From: Capsicum annuum
Lineage: Eukaryota > Streptophyta > Magnoliopsida > Solanales > Solanaceae
Length of the DNA stretch: 64,000 nucleotides
Assembly (NCBI RefSeq): GCF_002878395.1
Contig: NC_061115.1
Span: forward strand, 90,517,955 to 90,581,954
Reading direction: 5' to 3'
The notes beneath the pieces are model-generated. The model saw only the letters and a list, made by a program, of their open reading frames with translations. It was not told the origin of the DNA and ran no database searches. Positions 23,481-36,049 of the stretch are shown here, piece by piece. Position numbers and translations under genes: made by a program. Numbering within the stretch: the first letter of the stretch is position 1; every line of letters begins with the position of its first letter.

Positions 23481-24960
23481 AAGATAACTGGGTTATGCCC
23501 GAGGTTAAATTAGGTGCTAGTGGGAGGTTACCCACAATGTGTTTTCAAATCATGCAGGTAGTTATTTTCCACTCATTAGAAATTTTAATTTGTATGTTAA
23601 GGGTGCAGGAGTTGTAATTGTAAGAAAATTATAGGAGTATTTTGGATCGGTAGGGACGGGCCAATCGATGGATTTTCAGCCATGCGATGGACCATCTATA
23701 AAACCATCATAAATTGGTCAGTATACCCTATAAACTTGATAAGGTGCGATGGACGCTGGGATAGACCGTCAGATTGACCATACACCATTGCTATAACGAT
23801 CACCCATTGGAATTTCAATTTTAATTCTAGTAACCCACAATGACCTCCACGATGGGTCATCACCTCAGCAATGAATCCTCGCAGTGACCATATAACTTAG
23901 CCATATTTCAGTAAATAATTGGGCTGACCTAAGTCGTAAGTCTATATTGATTCTTTTAAAGTTGGTTTGAAGATCAGATCCAAATGTACACAAATATAAA
24001 ATTAGAGTAATTATCCAGGAACATGTACGATCCTTCTACTCCAACTTCTGAAATGGTTGAAACTTAAAAATTCATAAACTTTAAATCATATTCTCTCTCC
24101 TGCTAACTTTTTAGTTCCTTCCTCTTTCTTATATAAAGTCTGCCAGCCATTCCATTTTTCTATCACTCACTTCACTCATATTCTCTCCAACCTATGAAGT
24201 GATCTTTGTTTTTATTTAGTTAAGCTTTACCAAGTTTTTAATCAGTTGGGAAGTTTCATTACAAACTCAGGTTGTTTTTTAGCCTTAATTAATTGTAAGC
24301 TTATGATTTTGACAGTTACAACGGAGAGAGAGAGTGAGTTGGTCTTAAATTTTTATTAAGAGTAAAGAATAATGAGGATTGTTGTTTCATGGGGGATCTT
24401 GCATTAGGGTGAAGTCTTAGTAACCATGTTATACCTTGCATTTTGAGGGAATCTCGAGTAAAAATTGAGATTCTATAAAAATAAAAATACAGGAACATAA
24501 AGTGTTTGACAAAATGCCACAAAGAATCTCCAGGCACTAGGTAACACGAGGAAAAGACTGATGGACCGTCTTCTTTGTGATGGACCATCACTAGAACCAT
24601 CAACCCAGATGCACAAATATTTGGATACTATTTGGCAATGATAAGAAAGGCGACAAACTATCCTAGTAGCGACGTACCATCGCTACACTCATTGGATAAA
24701 TATCATGAATTGATAGATTCTAGAAACAGGAGAGAATTGAATTGATGGACCATAAAATTTATTATGGACCATTAGTTACACTATTGTTGTTTTACTATGA
24801 CACGATTTTAAAGATGATGAGAAGGGCAAAGATCCATTGCAGATGCGATGATCTGTCAACTCGACCATCAACTTTAAGCAGAGTCTATATTATTTTCTTG
24901 TCTTTTCTCACTAAAGGTTGTATGTTATTATTCTCTAACTTAGGTAATATGACTTAGAAG
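23481..24960 (+). other. Athila-like post-integrase noncoding region with promoter-like segment
   Basis: After the integrase the phrase 'gggaggttacccaca' (23522) is typical of Athila elements. From about 23650 to 23900 there is a dense cluster of GATGGACCATC-like words, then a TATATAAAG box at about 24130, and a second cluster at 24550-24860. This looks like a promoter region, perhaps for the downstream ORF or from an unrecognised LTR, but I could not find LTR ends. ORFs here are chance readings. Confidence 0.4.
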
Positions 24961-26740
24961 CTGCCTTCGAGGAGAAGTGGGGGTCGATATAGAAGAATCT
25001 AATAAACTACCACCTCAAGACTAAAAAATAAACTGAAAAGAGAAATTGAGTCCCCAGCCTACCATACTCGACAAAGCAATAAAAAAAATCAACCACCCTC
25101 CTAGTCTGATAAAGAGAGTGAATCATTGAGTGTGGAGGCTAGCAGTGAAAGTAGCAGCAAAAATAATGGCAGTTCAAGCTCAAACCTAGATGTTAAATAA
25201 GGAAAAGAGATTTCCATTAAAATAATAGATAAACACAAAGAGGGTGATGTAATCTAGATCAAGGACCCAGAGGCTCGGGAGTCAATTAGATGGAAAGTTA
25301 AAGGATCTAATAAGAACTTTTATGATAGTCTCCAACTAACATAAAGCAGAAGAATGGCGAGGCCCATTGCAGAAGAGAATTAAATTGTCACCACTAACCT
25401 TCATGAGTTCATGAGTATTCGAATCTAAAGAGGAAATTTGATGAATAAATGTTGGAATGTTTGAGCAAGCTACCTGGATCATACTACCCAAATTTGGTTT
25501 ATAATTTTTACTACTTATTTGGCGATATTGGAGATGGATTTACCAAAAGGATCAAATGTGGCAGATACCAGAACAAGACAAGAGTTCCAGTGGGGGGAGT
25601 GATAGTAAATATATTTGATCATACCATCAATCAAATTTTCTTCGATCAGTAGTACACTGGACCCACCATCACACCATAGCTTGAGCATCAGATAACCACA
25701 ATACATGACCAACGACCATGGCTATCTCGTCTCCTAACAAATGATGGTGATCCGTCATGGCTGCAACATAGAGAAAGGATTGCAAAATCATCCTTAAGAA
25801 TTACAAAAAAGTTTTGGTAGGTTAAGTCTAATGACGATAGGAGAAGATACAAATCTTGACCCTCAGTGAGTTGTACTGGTAGTAAGATTAATAGAAGGCT
25901 TGAAGATTGATTTTAGGTAGATAATTAGTGATGAGAAGTTTATTCAGAAATGTAATACTTCCAGTTCATTACAATTTCCTTGTCTAATTATTGAGCTTTG
26001 CATGCAAGCAAATATGCCAATCCTTTGAGGAGTGGATGATGAAATTCATGCTTTGAGGAGACAGGATATTGAAAAGACAAAGGATAATATAAAGTTGGAG
26101 ATGAGAGCTCAGAAGAATATAATATTTGGGATATGGTCTTAACGCACACCAAAGTCCTCAGATGCACCTTTAGGTATGTTTTTACCTTTAGCTACTATTG
26201 CTCCTAAGGGTACATCTACAGCCTTAGGGTCCATGTATACATCCTTATAACTGACATGGTGAATACCGCTTCCATGACACCTAGATAATAATGGTACAGA
26301 CTAACTTTTGAGAACTTTATAAAAATAATTAAAGTTCAAAAGATAATAAAATATATGGGCCAAAGAGTTTAAACCGTTTGTGGATAGAGCGGTAGTTGAG
26401 GCTTTGAAGCCTTATGAGAATCTGATTTCATAAATAGATGCTATAGAGGAAAAAAATGAGCAATAGGCTGTGTGATTTATCCATTCCATACTTAGCTAGG
26501 TTCATTATTGAACTAAAATGGGCAAATGCTAACATTGCAAAATTAAAAAGGCAGCCAGTCCCAAATATTTTTAATCTAGCCGTTGTAGAGATTGAGAAAA
26601 AAGAAGATATTATGGATCTCATGGGTAGACCTTTGAAATATAAAGGCAAATATATAGATGAAAGTAGCAAGAAAAGCTTTTATAGAAAAGAAGGCACAGA
26701 GATGAGATACCTAAAGAAAGAGAAGTGTGGAAAGCAATAA
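24961..26740 (+). pseudogene. Degenerate 'putative plant transposon protein' ORF
   Basis: In mixed frames the text resembles the plant-specific family annotated as 'putative plant transposon protein', often found with Athila-type repeats. Seen: a basic/Ser-rich N-terminus with runs of SES/SSS (about 25040-25200), an ARESIRWKV segment (about 25270), a helical part with ITKKFW (about 25800), the family's most recognisable block FPCLIIELCMQANMPI (about 25975-26025), and a coiled-coil-like C-terminus (26456-26600) ending in a Lys-rich tail. The function of the family is not known to me. It lies between an Athila-like integrase and an Athila-like LTR, in the slot where Athila elements may carry an env-like ORF. 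Stops and frameshifts are numerous. Confidence 0.5.
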
Positions 26741-28522
26741 AAAGATCAAGAAAAGATGAATAAAGAAAGAAACATGTTAAATATGAAGCTACTGGTGTGT
26801 CCACTAGTTCAGGTCAGGGAAGTGGACACAGGCCAATTCCACTACCCATTCCTATTCCAATTACTGAAAAAGTTGTTGATTTGAGCACCCTAATCACCAC
26901 TAGTTACTACTATTGTTATTAAGGACAATATGGCCTCTCATGACTCAGAAGATTTAGAATCCCAAGGGTTGTTCAAGTATTCTAACCCCTTGCACTTAAT
27001 TTATTATGCATTGAGTAAAATGCTTTTATTTTAGTGGGGGTGGTACTTGTGTGAAATATGTCATTACAAGGGTTTTTGTTGTTTGTGTCCTTTTACCTCG
27101 TGTGCAATGTAGGAGAGCCGGTATTTTTAGGATTTTAATTCATTATATGCTTCTATTGTTCTTATGTGATTATAAATATGCACTATTTTATTTCTTTCAT
27201 TCATACATATCATGTGTATTGAAAAATAATGATTGAATGAAAAGTTATTGGACTGTTGGAGTTGTTAAATTTTAAAAAATAAGGACCACCCTAAAAAATA
27301 TTAGTTTGTATATACTCGATGGTGGTTAAATATTATAGATCTATACTTGGTATTAGAATCTTTAGAATGTGCAAATATGTTTAAGCTAAGCACAATTTTG
27401 AAAATTAGTAGCATAAGTATTAGTTAACTACATGAGTATGTGAGGATTTACTGCATTTCCTACTTTGTGTATGTAGCTAGAACTTGCCTGGTTCAATTAT
27501 GTTAAGGCAATAGTTGGGTAAGTGGGTTAGGATTGCAGACCATCTTTCAATTAGGTCCATTTAGACTTAAAGGCCAAGACCAAAAATATAGTTATTTATA
27601 GAGTCCCTTGAACCCTTTTAAGACTATAACTTTTGATTCAACACCTCTAACTTACCTTTCTTTATGGTTAAAATCCTATTTTATCCTTGGTCCCTCCTTA
27701 GACATTATGCACCTCAACTCAGGAGAATTTCCTAAGTAGAGGGTGGCTACTATAGAGAGTTAACAAATGAAGGATAGGTTGAAAAAGAGTTTAAGGTGTT
27801 AAAATTTCATCTCGTTGTCCATGGTCCTTTCGGATGTTGTGTACTCCAACATATGCTTTCTGCATAAGTTGAGGGTGGCTTGTGTATAAGGATGAATTAG
27901 GAAATTGATCTTGTTGCTAAATTTCATAAAAAAGAAGTGTTCAAGTTTAAGTTTCTTATAAAAGTTTATCTATATAGAAGGGGATTTGAGTTGCTATGGA
28001 CGCAAGATAAAGCAAAAACTAGAGCTTTATAGTAGTAATAATGGTAAGGAGGGTGAATTCACTATTCTAAAATGACATCTTACCTGAACCTAAATCTATA
28101 TTACAAGCCTTAGTAAGTCCTATACTAATCCTTTCTAACCAACTATAAACTTAATTTAATGATAAGGGCAAGCCTATGGCTTAGTGTATGCTTTGTTAAA
28201 ATTTGTTGTGAGAGTGAGAGATTTGTATACCAGACCATCATTTAAATAGATAAGTAGGCAATGAACTTTTTTGAAAGTGACAACAAGTGAACTATACATT
28301 TGGTCAGTGATCTTTTGATCTAGTGTTCGATGTGAAAACATATAAGCTCGCTAGAGTATAATGCCAAGCATGGATCCCTTTGAGTTAGGATTACAAGACT
28401 AGTGTGCATACTAAATTGTTAGGCCTTGGTAGTTCCAATGGCTGATCGTTCTTTCATATTGTATAAGTATATATGGTATTGTATTAACTTTCTTAAGGAC
28501 AAGCAATTGTCTAAGTTGAGGG
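26741..28522. other. No gene recognised; Athila-like interior
   Basis: 1.8 kb without a supported ORF. The phrase TAGTGGGGGTGG (27034) is a purine-rich tract of the kind found after such ORFs. AAGTTGAGGGT occurs at about 27870 and again at 28513, the second immediately before the LTR start at 28523, where it can serve as polypurine tract. The ORFs at 27051 and 28426 carry no recognisable motif. Confidence 0.4.
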
Positions 28523-29526
28523 TGTTGATATTCCATCTTTCGACGGTTTATTTTGCACCTTCTACGAGGGATAATTATCTATTTCTAGCAATTACTTATG
28601 TATTTGATGTTTGTTTTGCTTGTTCTCAGAAGATAAACTTGGAAGCAAGGATATATTAGATAAGCAAGATTCTGAAAGGTTATGATGGGCTGATCGATGG
28701 AACGTTAGAGTCCCAATGGACTGTTGTATTGGTCGCTGCCTCTAAGCAGAGTGTCAAGCATACGGAGGAAGGGTGATGGTTTGGGCAACAGACCATTAGG
28801 CCTGCGATGAATTATCAGTGTGGTTGTTGCATTTATCTAGAATTGATAGATAGATTGGGCATTAAAGATGGACGGCCCAATAGGCCATCAGGTCCGTGAT
28901 AAACTATTGCATCTTCTCTCACCATTATCCACAAAATAAAAACACACTAGATCATCATCCACAATAGTCCAGCCGATGAACCATCGCCGATGACCCTCTA
29001 GGTGAATCATTTCTAGTGACGCAACAACCCAAATTTAAATTCAAATTCCAACTTTTTAGGAACCTATAAATACCCAGGTTAGGGTTAGAATAGACATCTA
29101 TTGACTATTGTTCACTTTGTAACGTAAGAGTGCCTAAGAAATAAGTTGAGAGATCAATATATACTATCTATATTTAGGATTTGTAATTGGTATTCTCTTT
29201 GGATTGTAATTATTGGTATAGTGTTTTGTAAGACCACAACCTTTAGTATTGAAATATGTTGGAAAACATGGCCCTAGTTTCTTAATTCTCATTTGTTCAC
29301 ACGTTGCAATTTAGCATTGGTCTATAATAGATTAAATTCATTGAAGTGATGTTTTTAACAAAAAACCTCTTCATCATTGGAAACTTATGATTAATAGTCT
29401 ATTGATAAACATAAAACTTAGTTAATGCCTTATTCCCTAAGGGATTCGACCCCAACCTTTGTTGGGTAATATATTTGACAATGACTATTTACACTCCTTT
29501 TAAAGAGCTATAATTTGGGTGTATCA
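28523..29526 (+). repeat. Athila-like 3' LTR
   Basis: About 1.0 kb from TGTTGATATTCC to GGGTGTATCA. It includes a cluster of GATGGACC/GGACGGCCC-type words (28680-29000), a TATAAATA box at about 29065, and near the end the block ATTCCCTAAGGGATTCGACC followed by a TTGGGTAATATATTTGACAA-like phrase, which is typical of this LTR class. A reverse-complement relative of this end block is at about 37211-37290. No second LTR of this element is in the window. Confidence 0.6.
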
Positions 29527-30507
29527 TTAGTCTAAGAGTTTACCTGGGGTAATGGATTTGTGAACTTATACCCTTTTAGTCACAGTTCAAGCCCATGCAT
29601 TTTAGGTAAATAAATTTATATATACATATATATATATAGATCTGATTCTGGACATAGTGGATTGATGATGGTATTGATTATATGATTTTTGGTTCAACTC
29701 TAACGATTGATGATAGCATTAATGATTATTGGAAATCTAGGATCGAAAGCAGGTTAGTGAATACGCATAATTTCGAGCCATCATGCCTAAAAAAAGGTCA
29801 TTGTAGGTCCTACATTTGTGACCCGCTGAGCAGGAGGAGGTGTATACACTTGATTACTTATGTGTACTTGGATTAGTTATGGGATTATGGACTTGGCATT
29901 CACTCTTTCATGAACATTACCTATCACCATTATGTGCCTATGTCTATCATCCTTATAAGGGGTTGCATAGGTATAGGTGATGAGTATGGCGTATGGTTTA
30001 CACTAGTTTGTGCTTGTATCTTTCATCTTTATAGGGTGTTGCATGGGTATGTGCTCTATTATTTTGTTTTGCTGATTGTTTGTTGAACCTTATGGGCCTA
30101 TGGCAGTGGGGGTTTATGAAAGACCTATTAGGTATAATTTATTCAAACTAGCCAGTTACTTGTTATTATTAGTACTATTGTTAGTATGTGACAAGTTGAT
30201 TATTGGACTGGTATTGATATTTGAGGTATCATTATGATCTTACAACTATATTATTATGCATGACTATCCCATGGTTAAGCATTATGGGTTTAGACCCTAA
30301 TATTCTTATTGCTTTCTTTATGGTTGCTATATTATGGTAATTGTCTCATGGTTAGACGTATGTATTAGATACCCTGATACTAGCACTAGTTCCTACTATT
30401 ATTAGGAGGCCTAGAGATTCTAGTGTGATGACATAGGTTGTACCCTTGAGTTAACCTTGATTATGTATATTTATACCTATCTATGAGTAGATACAATATT
30501 ACCATAT
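29527..30507 (+). repeat. Fragment of a G-family LTR
   Basis: From about 29640 the text is a diverged relative of the LTR of element G (compare 52930-53560): 'gcattcactctttcatgaac', then 'cattacctatcaccatta', 'ttgttgaaccttatggg', and a run of TTATTATTAGTAC-like triplets in the same order. A short (TA)n tract is at 29618-29638. The fragment ends where pararetrovirus unit 1 begins, exactly at the primer site (30508). No genes. Confidence 0.5.
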
Positions 30508-30520
30508 GTCCCTGATACCA
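30508..30520 (-). other. Primer-binding site of pararetrovirus unit 1
   Basis: The minus strand reads TGGTATCAGGGAC, 11 of 13 bases matching the initiator tRNA-Met complement TGGTATCAGAGCC. Similarity to units 2/3 stops here: the sequence beyond belongs to a different repeat. Confidence 0.7.
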
Positions 30521-31254
30521 AATAGATAGGGAGGCAGTGGGGCACAAAAGACTACCGATGACAACAACTAGGTGGCTAACAACAGAGATCCAAAATTTCT
30601 AACATGAAAGGTGATTTCATGACCATGTAGGCATCACACTATACGAAATCAAAGATTTTGTTGACACCACAGACACAGAGACTAACCTTTCCAATGTGAT
30701 AGGCAATTTCATGTCTATGTAAGTGGTACCCATATAAAAGATAGCTTTTAATCAACACACCATAACTTTCTTATGACTAAGCTATACATCTATGAGTGGA
30801 TGGTATGCCTTGGTAACAAATAATTCACAACCCTCAATGGGATGGATTGACTTTGCCAATCTTAGAACGTATGAAATCTTTTATCTCCTTTGTACAAGAC
30901 TGTTCCATATATGACGTAAAGGAGTCTTACAGTGGCTCTCCCTGGCCTATTACCCTCAAGCATTCGTGCATAAAAGGTTTACTAAGGCAAACCTTAGATT
31001 TGCATGTTCTTTCTAAGATAACAAATCAAATTGGAAAGCTATGGAATAGACCAATCCATGTTGTTTCATATATATTAAAATGACTTAGACATCTACTTCG
31101 CGTGGATGATGCTGACTTTGTTTTATATCCATGGATTGCAGTCATGACAAGTGCTCACCGAAGTATTCCCTAACCCCACTACTTTAACCTAAAGGATTGA
31201 AGTACCCACCCCTTTGGAAGAGAGAAAATAATAGAGAGTTTAGCAAACAAACAT
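30521..31254 (-). other. Leader region of pararetrovirus unit 1
   Basis: About 0.73 kb between the poly(A) signal and the primer site, collinear with unit 2 (39583-40335) over its whole length. It has short ORFs and repeated phrases (CATGAAATTGCC/CATGAAATCACC contexts) but no coding conservation. Caulimovirid leaders of this length carry short ORFs and fold into a long hairpin; whether this one does needs a folding run. Confidence 0.6.
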
Positions 31255-31364
31255 CTTTATTAATAAAGAGAAACTTTATTAAATATTTTAGGTAGAGAGA
31301 ATGATAATCTCTCTAAGTAGAGAGAATGATTCCCTCTAACTAAAGGCCAATGCTTCCTTTTATA
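31255..31364 (-). promoter_or_regulatory. Promoter TATA box and poly(A) signal of pararetrovirus unit 1
   Basis: On the minus strand TATAAAAGGAAGC (31364-31352) is followed about 100 bp later by AATAAAG (31261-31255), with another AATAAAG slightly upstream (31280-31274). Downstream of TATA the text GGCCTTTAGTTAGAGGG is shared with unit 3. Close spacing of a transcription start and a poly(A) signal gives the terminally redundant RNA typical of pararetroviruses. Confidence 0.7.
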
Positions 31365-31410
31365 GGAGAAGGAAGCTCTACGGATAAACATGAAATGAAA
31401 TATTACAATC

Positions 31411-31516
31411 CTATCCTATCTTTTACGAGATAGGCATTATCTATTATGACTAAATAAGTCTTATCCTTTTTTAATAGGTAAGATTTATCTGTTATGATTA
31501 GATAAGCCTTATCTCT
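31411..31516 (-). promoter_or_regulatory. GATA-rich upstream region of unit 1 promoter
   Basis: Dense GATA/TATC cores, several in GATAAG/CTTATC pairs with ACTAAATAAGT or ATTAGATAAGC context, just upstream of the TATA box. Unit 3 has the same arrangement at 45535-45650. GATA boxes are known promoter elements in plant pararetroviruses; the role here is inferred. Confidence 0.5.
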
Positions 31517-31749
31517 GGAACACACTTCTAATATTTAAAACGTACTTTATTCAAATTTGGCCCCACTAAAATATGATGGCCAAATACAAACAAAACACAC
31601 TAATGTTGTTGGTATGTGATAGCATGTACAAGCAGGTGAGTTAGGAGATGCAAGCAGGTGGATGAATAGCTTGTAGGCTTCTTGAAAGTAAGCGCATAAG
31701 CTCCTTGTCCTCGAAGTCAGAAGTATCACGAAAAACATATCTAAAAGGG

Positions 31750-31912
31750 TAACCCACCAAAAAAAGTTTCCTTGGAGATGAGGGTAACCCACTGGAAAGG
31801 GTAAACTGCTAGTGAGGGTAACCTATCTGATAGAGTTTCCTTGGAGACAATAATAACCTATTAGAAAGGGTAACCCACTGGAATGGGTAACCCACTGGAG
31901 AGAGTAACTTCT
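31750..31912 (-). repeat. GGGTAACC-type short repeat array, unit 1
   Basis: Around seven copies of a phrase close to GGGTAACCCACTGGAAA, some followed by 'gagtttccttggagac'. The core GGTAACC is nearly palindromic. Unit 3 has about four copies (45219-45300) and unit 2 keeps about one (39494-39520). Confidence 0.6.
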
Positions 31913-31929
31913 TGCACATGTCATCTAAT

Positions 31930-33058
31930 GTCATCTTTCAGACAGTATTGGATGGTGTCAGCGATGAGCTCGCGTATGCTTCTTCCATCCACCAATTGAC
32001 ATCGTGCTTTTGCCTGAGGCATTCTGGACCTTCCAAGTTTTTCTTCATCAGTTTGGTGAAGTAACTCCTTCTGCTGGATGATGAATATTTGCATTCCTAT
32101 GGAGGATCTTTCATGCATATGATTTTGTTGGCATTGGTTACCTCATCTCTCATGATTTTATATAGCGGATAATATTATTTTCCAGCTCGTCATACATTAT
32201 CCCAATTGGGATAATCGTCAATCTAGTTTCACTTTCCTTATTCTTTTAGCTAGATTTCTTTTGGAATGAATCTTTTCTATTTGAAAATGAAGCACTGAGC
32301 TTCATAGTATTCATCTTCCAGGGAGAGTATTGATATGGGAAATTTCCTGAGGAGTGAAATTTCCAACCGAGCTTGGACGTCGTGGCCTGTGATTCCTATA
32401 GAATAATGCAGCATAAAAACCATTGCATAGTAGGAATCTGTGAAGCATCAAATCAAGTATTGTCATATCTTTAACCATAACATAAATGTTTTTAGATCTT
32501 CTTAGATTCGATTGAAATGCCTCAAGGCATAACACTTTAACTCCATACGAATGTAGTGCTGGTGGCGCAATTACCAGAATAGCCACAAAAGTTCTTGTGG
32601 GAAGTCATTGGCTAGTGCTATGAACACATAGCATAAAGGATATTTTGGGTGCACTCGAGCGGCTTCAAGATAGATCTGCCATACTTTTTGAACACTTGAA
32701 GCTTATAGAAGGTTCTTCTTTCTCAAAGAATGGATGAATCAAATTGATCCACATATTGATTAAATAGATCTGGCAGGCATTCTATTATTCCAGATAGAAA
32801 TAATCTTGTCATGTTGAGCATGAGGATTTGACTTGCCTATTTCTGGTTGTGATCTCCATTGATGGATATCAGGTAGAGATCATTGACATAGATGTCATTC
32901 GATTCTTTGTACATGTCTATAGGGAAGAGGATGTCCTCCGCCAGTTCTTCTTCCAGTGAGAATACTAATGCAAGGTCATCCTCTTTGCTGAGATAGATTC
33001 CCAAATAATTCGCAATTTCTTTAAAGAGGTGGATGAATTCCTACTTCTTGGCTTGAGG
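31930..33058 (-). pseudogene. Pararetrovirus unit 1: uncharacterised region after the zinc knuckle
   Basis: About 375 codons on the minus strand in mixed frames, collinear with 38343-39480 and 44065-45215. Shared motifs include a LYLIS-type box, YP(F/L)C-x-VFIAL followed by QELLWLFW, a segment similar to Y-x-AMVFM-x-H, KFPIS-x-LSLED-x-YYEAQCF, and a basic C-terminal tail with DGR-x-IRELI. Nothing resembles the D-T/S-G protease, Y/F-x-D-D polymerase or RNase H motifs that occupy this position in known Caulimoviridae. I do not recognise the protein; its conservation over three copies suggests it was once a real ORF. Confidence 0.5.
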
Positions 33059-34789
33059 ATAATTTCTAGCCAAGTGACCAGGCTTTCTACATATGAAGCA
33101 GCCATTATTTTTCTTCTTATAATTTTCTAGGCTCCTTTATCTAAAATACCTGGTTCATCAAATTACCCTGATCTTATCGTTGTGAGGTCTTGGCAGTTTC
33201 AACCTCTTAAAAAAAACTATGTTTTTAATCTCATCTTTTGGCACGAGCAGGAGCAGTCGGACTTAGTGACAAGGTCATCCTTATTGCAAGCTCAATCAAG
33301 GACTCGATTGTTCTGGATAATCTGCTTTAGCATACATCTCTTCGTGCATATTCTATCTAGAGCTTTGAAGATGGGCTACTAGATATAGCCTATCTGTGGG
33401 ACAGTTATGGATTTGAACTTCTCCTCCACAATCATAATCGTGTGTCCTGCTAGCATCTTTGGTAGTGAAGAGACAAAGGCTTACTTCATGCTGGGGTCTC
33501 CACCTAACTCAAAGTAGATATTTTCCATCTTCTGGAAGTGGATATCAATGATATTTCTATTGAATCATAGAAACTTTATGTAATACCCCATACTTTTCCT
33601 AGCGTGAAAAGTTTTCTAAGAATGTTGAAGCTTTCTTTGAAAGATGAATACACTTTTGTACATATGGTATTTTCAAGATTTCACTTTTCATCATGTGGGG
33701 AATTTAATAAGCTTTCCATCGATACTAAATTCTCCCAAATCCGACACTCAGGTGGAGGGTTAGAACCTTTTTAGTGAGACAGTGTATCACCTGAGCCTTC
33801 AGCGCATCGCGGAGATAGCTCAAATAGCAATGGTCAATTTTCATTGTTTATCCATGATAGTGATGCATCACGCCAAACTTCTAGGTCGTATATAAGGTGG
33901 CAACGTGATAGCTCTACATCGCTTTACCGTGCAATTTCCCATTTGTCAGTTTCCAGTGACTTAGCGCGATAGTGGCGCGTCGCGCCAAGGATGAAAATCG
34001 GGAAATTTTCATAGAAATTAAAGTCATGTCCAGGGTTAAAAGGTTAAATTTTCCACCCCTATAGATATCCAATAACACGTGATTTAGTCATTGTTCACCC
34101 AAAATATTCTAGTTTCTCTTAAGAACAAACTAGGGTTTCTATTAGGGATTCAAATTCAAGAAGGTTTCACCGTTAATCCTCAAGAAATCACATCCCAGGT
34201 ATGCGTAGTGTTCATTCATGGACTCCTTTCATCCATGAATACTGAAAATCTCTTTTCTAAGTTTAAGTTTATGGATTTATTTTTGAATGTCATGTTGGGT
34301 TTGTTTTTTTTATGTTGAGAATGATCAATTGAATTTTAATCCATGTTTGGTGATAAATTTTATATGGAATTGACTAGTAAAGATGTAGATTCATGTAAAC
34401 CCAGGATTAAAACCTTTGGATGATGAAATTAGATATGAATCATGATGTTTGATTATCGTATAATATTGTCTACAAATATTATGCCTACCATGTATTTGAT
34501 TAAATGCCTATAAGAAGGAAAAGTTCCCAACTAGCCTGATACTATGAAATCTCCATGTTTGTACAAGTTTTATGCATACCATATGTTTGATGGAGTGTTT
34601 CAACATATGAATTATGAATTGTGTTGTTAGTCATGAGTTCATGTAAGTCATGCTATTTCAGTTTCTTTCCATTGAGTCCTAGGGGTACTTATACCCGATA
34701 ATTTAGCTGTGTGCCTAGAGCCATGTCATGTTGTCATGATACTCTTAGTCAAGCTCTGATCCATAGAACTCAGTCAGTCATATGACTCA

Positions 34790-35790
34790 GGAAAACCCAA
34801 AAATCTTAGAAATCTTAGTAATCTCAGTAGTTTAGTTATCTCAGTGATCTCAATACTCAGAAATCTCAGCAACCTCAGTATTCCCAGTCAATCTCAGTAA
34901 CTTCAGTACTCTCAGTCAGTCCTTAGAACTTAGTACATTACGTCAGTCAATAGATCTCAGTAAATTCAGTTTATCTCTGCTAAACAATACCTTAGAATTA
35001 GCTCAGTTTAGTTAATCAGCTCAGTTCAGTTAATCAGTTTAGTGTCTTTCAGACGGGAGTAGGATTCAACACTGAGCGAGCATAGGGATGGGGACTCACC
35101 CGCTAGATAGGACTGAGATCCCTAGAAGAAATACCTAAGTTCCAGAACTACATAGCTAGCGTAGGTATGAGATGTCACCCATCAGATAGGACTGAGATAC
35201 TCAGGGATCACCCTTTAGCATATTTAAATATATAGGACTGATCCCAGGGGTCACCCGCTAGATTAGGACTGACTCCACAACAATTGTCTTTACCAGTAGC
35301 ATAGTACTGACACCCTTCCAGTTGAGGTTATAGGTTGGAGCCTAGTTATCTTAGTATGGGGCATGTCGGTTAGATGAATACATCCCACAGTTTTAGTTAC
35401 AGAATTAGAAATGTCAGATACAGTTAATTCAGCTCAGTAGTATAGATTTAGGACTACCAAATCCAGTCAATTCATATTAGTAATATAGATTTAGGACTGT
35501 CAGATACAGTCACTCCTTATCATTTTTAATAGACTCTGGGATCATCCATCAGATAGGACTGATCTCAACTATGGTCAATCAGTAATGGTATTATCAGATT
35601 TAGAGATCAACCACTAGATAGGATTGATCTCAGATTTGGTTACTCAGATACAGTATGAAACTCAGCTAGTTCTACCAGATTTAGGACTGTCAAATATAGT
35701 CACTCATGTTATCAGTTATATTAGTTATTAGAACTTATGTTATTAGCATTCAACTTCAGGACTATTAGATACAGTCAACCAGATAGTTCT
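34790..35790 (+). repeat. Degenerate short tandem words in solo LTR E
   Basis: Two arrays. From 34790 to 35040 the word TCTCAGTAA/CTCAGT recurs about every 8-15 bp. From 35095 to 35790 phrases close to GCTAGATAGGACTGA and TTAGGACTGTCAGATACAG alternate at irregular spacing. Element A has a related array with AGATGAGGGT words. Confidence 0.6.
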
Positions 35791-36049
35791 TCATAATTAG
35801 AACTATCAGACGTAGTTATCCATATATCAGTAACATAGTATTAGTCCCTCAGTATTTATTAATACAATATTAGTTTCTAACTCATCAGTGACTAGATATT
35901 AATGTCAGTAGACTCAGTAGTCAGAACTCAGTATCCAGTCCTATTATGATCTCAGTTACAGTTACGTATGCATGTATGTATTCTCGCATTCATGTTAGTC
36001 AGTCAGTTAGTATTGTTCATGCATATGAACCTATTGTATTCAGCCTACC

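Noticed and set aside
23560..24340. Possible LTR after the Athila-like integrase
   Set aside because: It has a motif cluster and a TATA box, but I found no TG...CA ends, no second copy and no target duplication.
24316..24603. 95-codon minus-strand ORF
   Set aside because: No recognisable motif; lies in the promoter-like noncoding block and overlaps the CG-word cluster.
31547..31792. 81-codon minus-strand ORF in virus unit 1
   Set aside because: It sits between the unknown coding region and the promoter and spans the short-repeat array; the equivalent part of unit 3 does not keep the frame.
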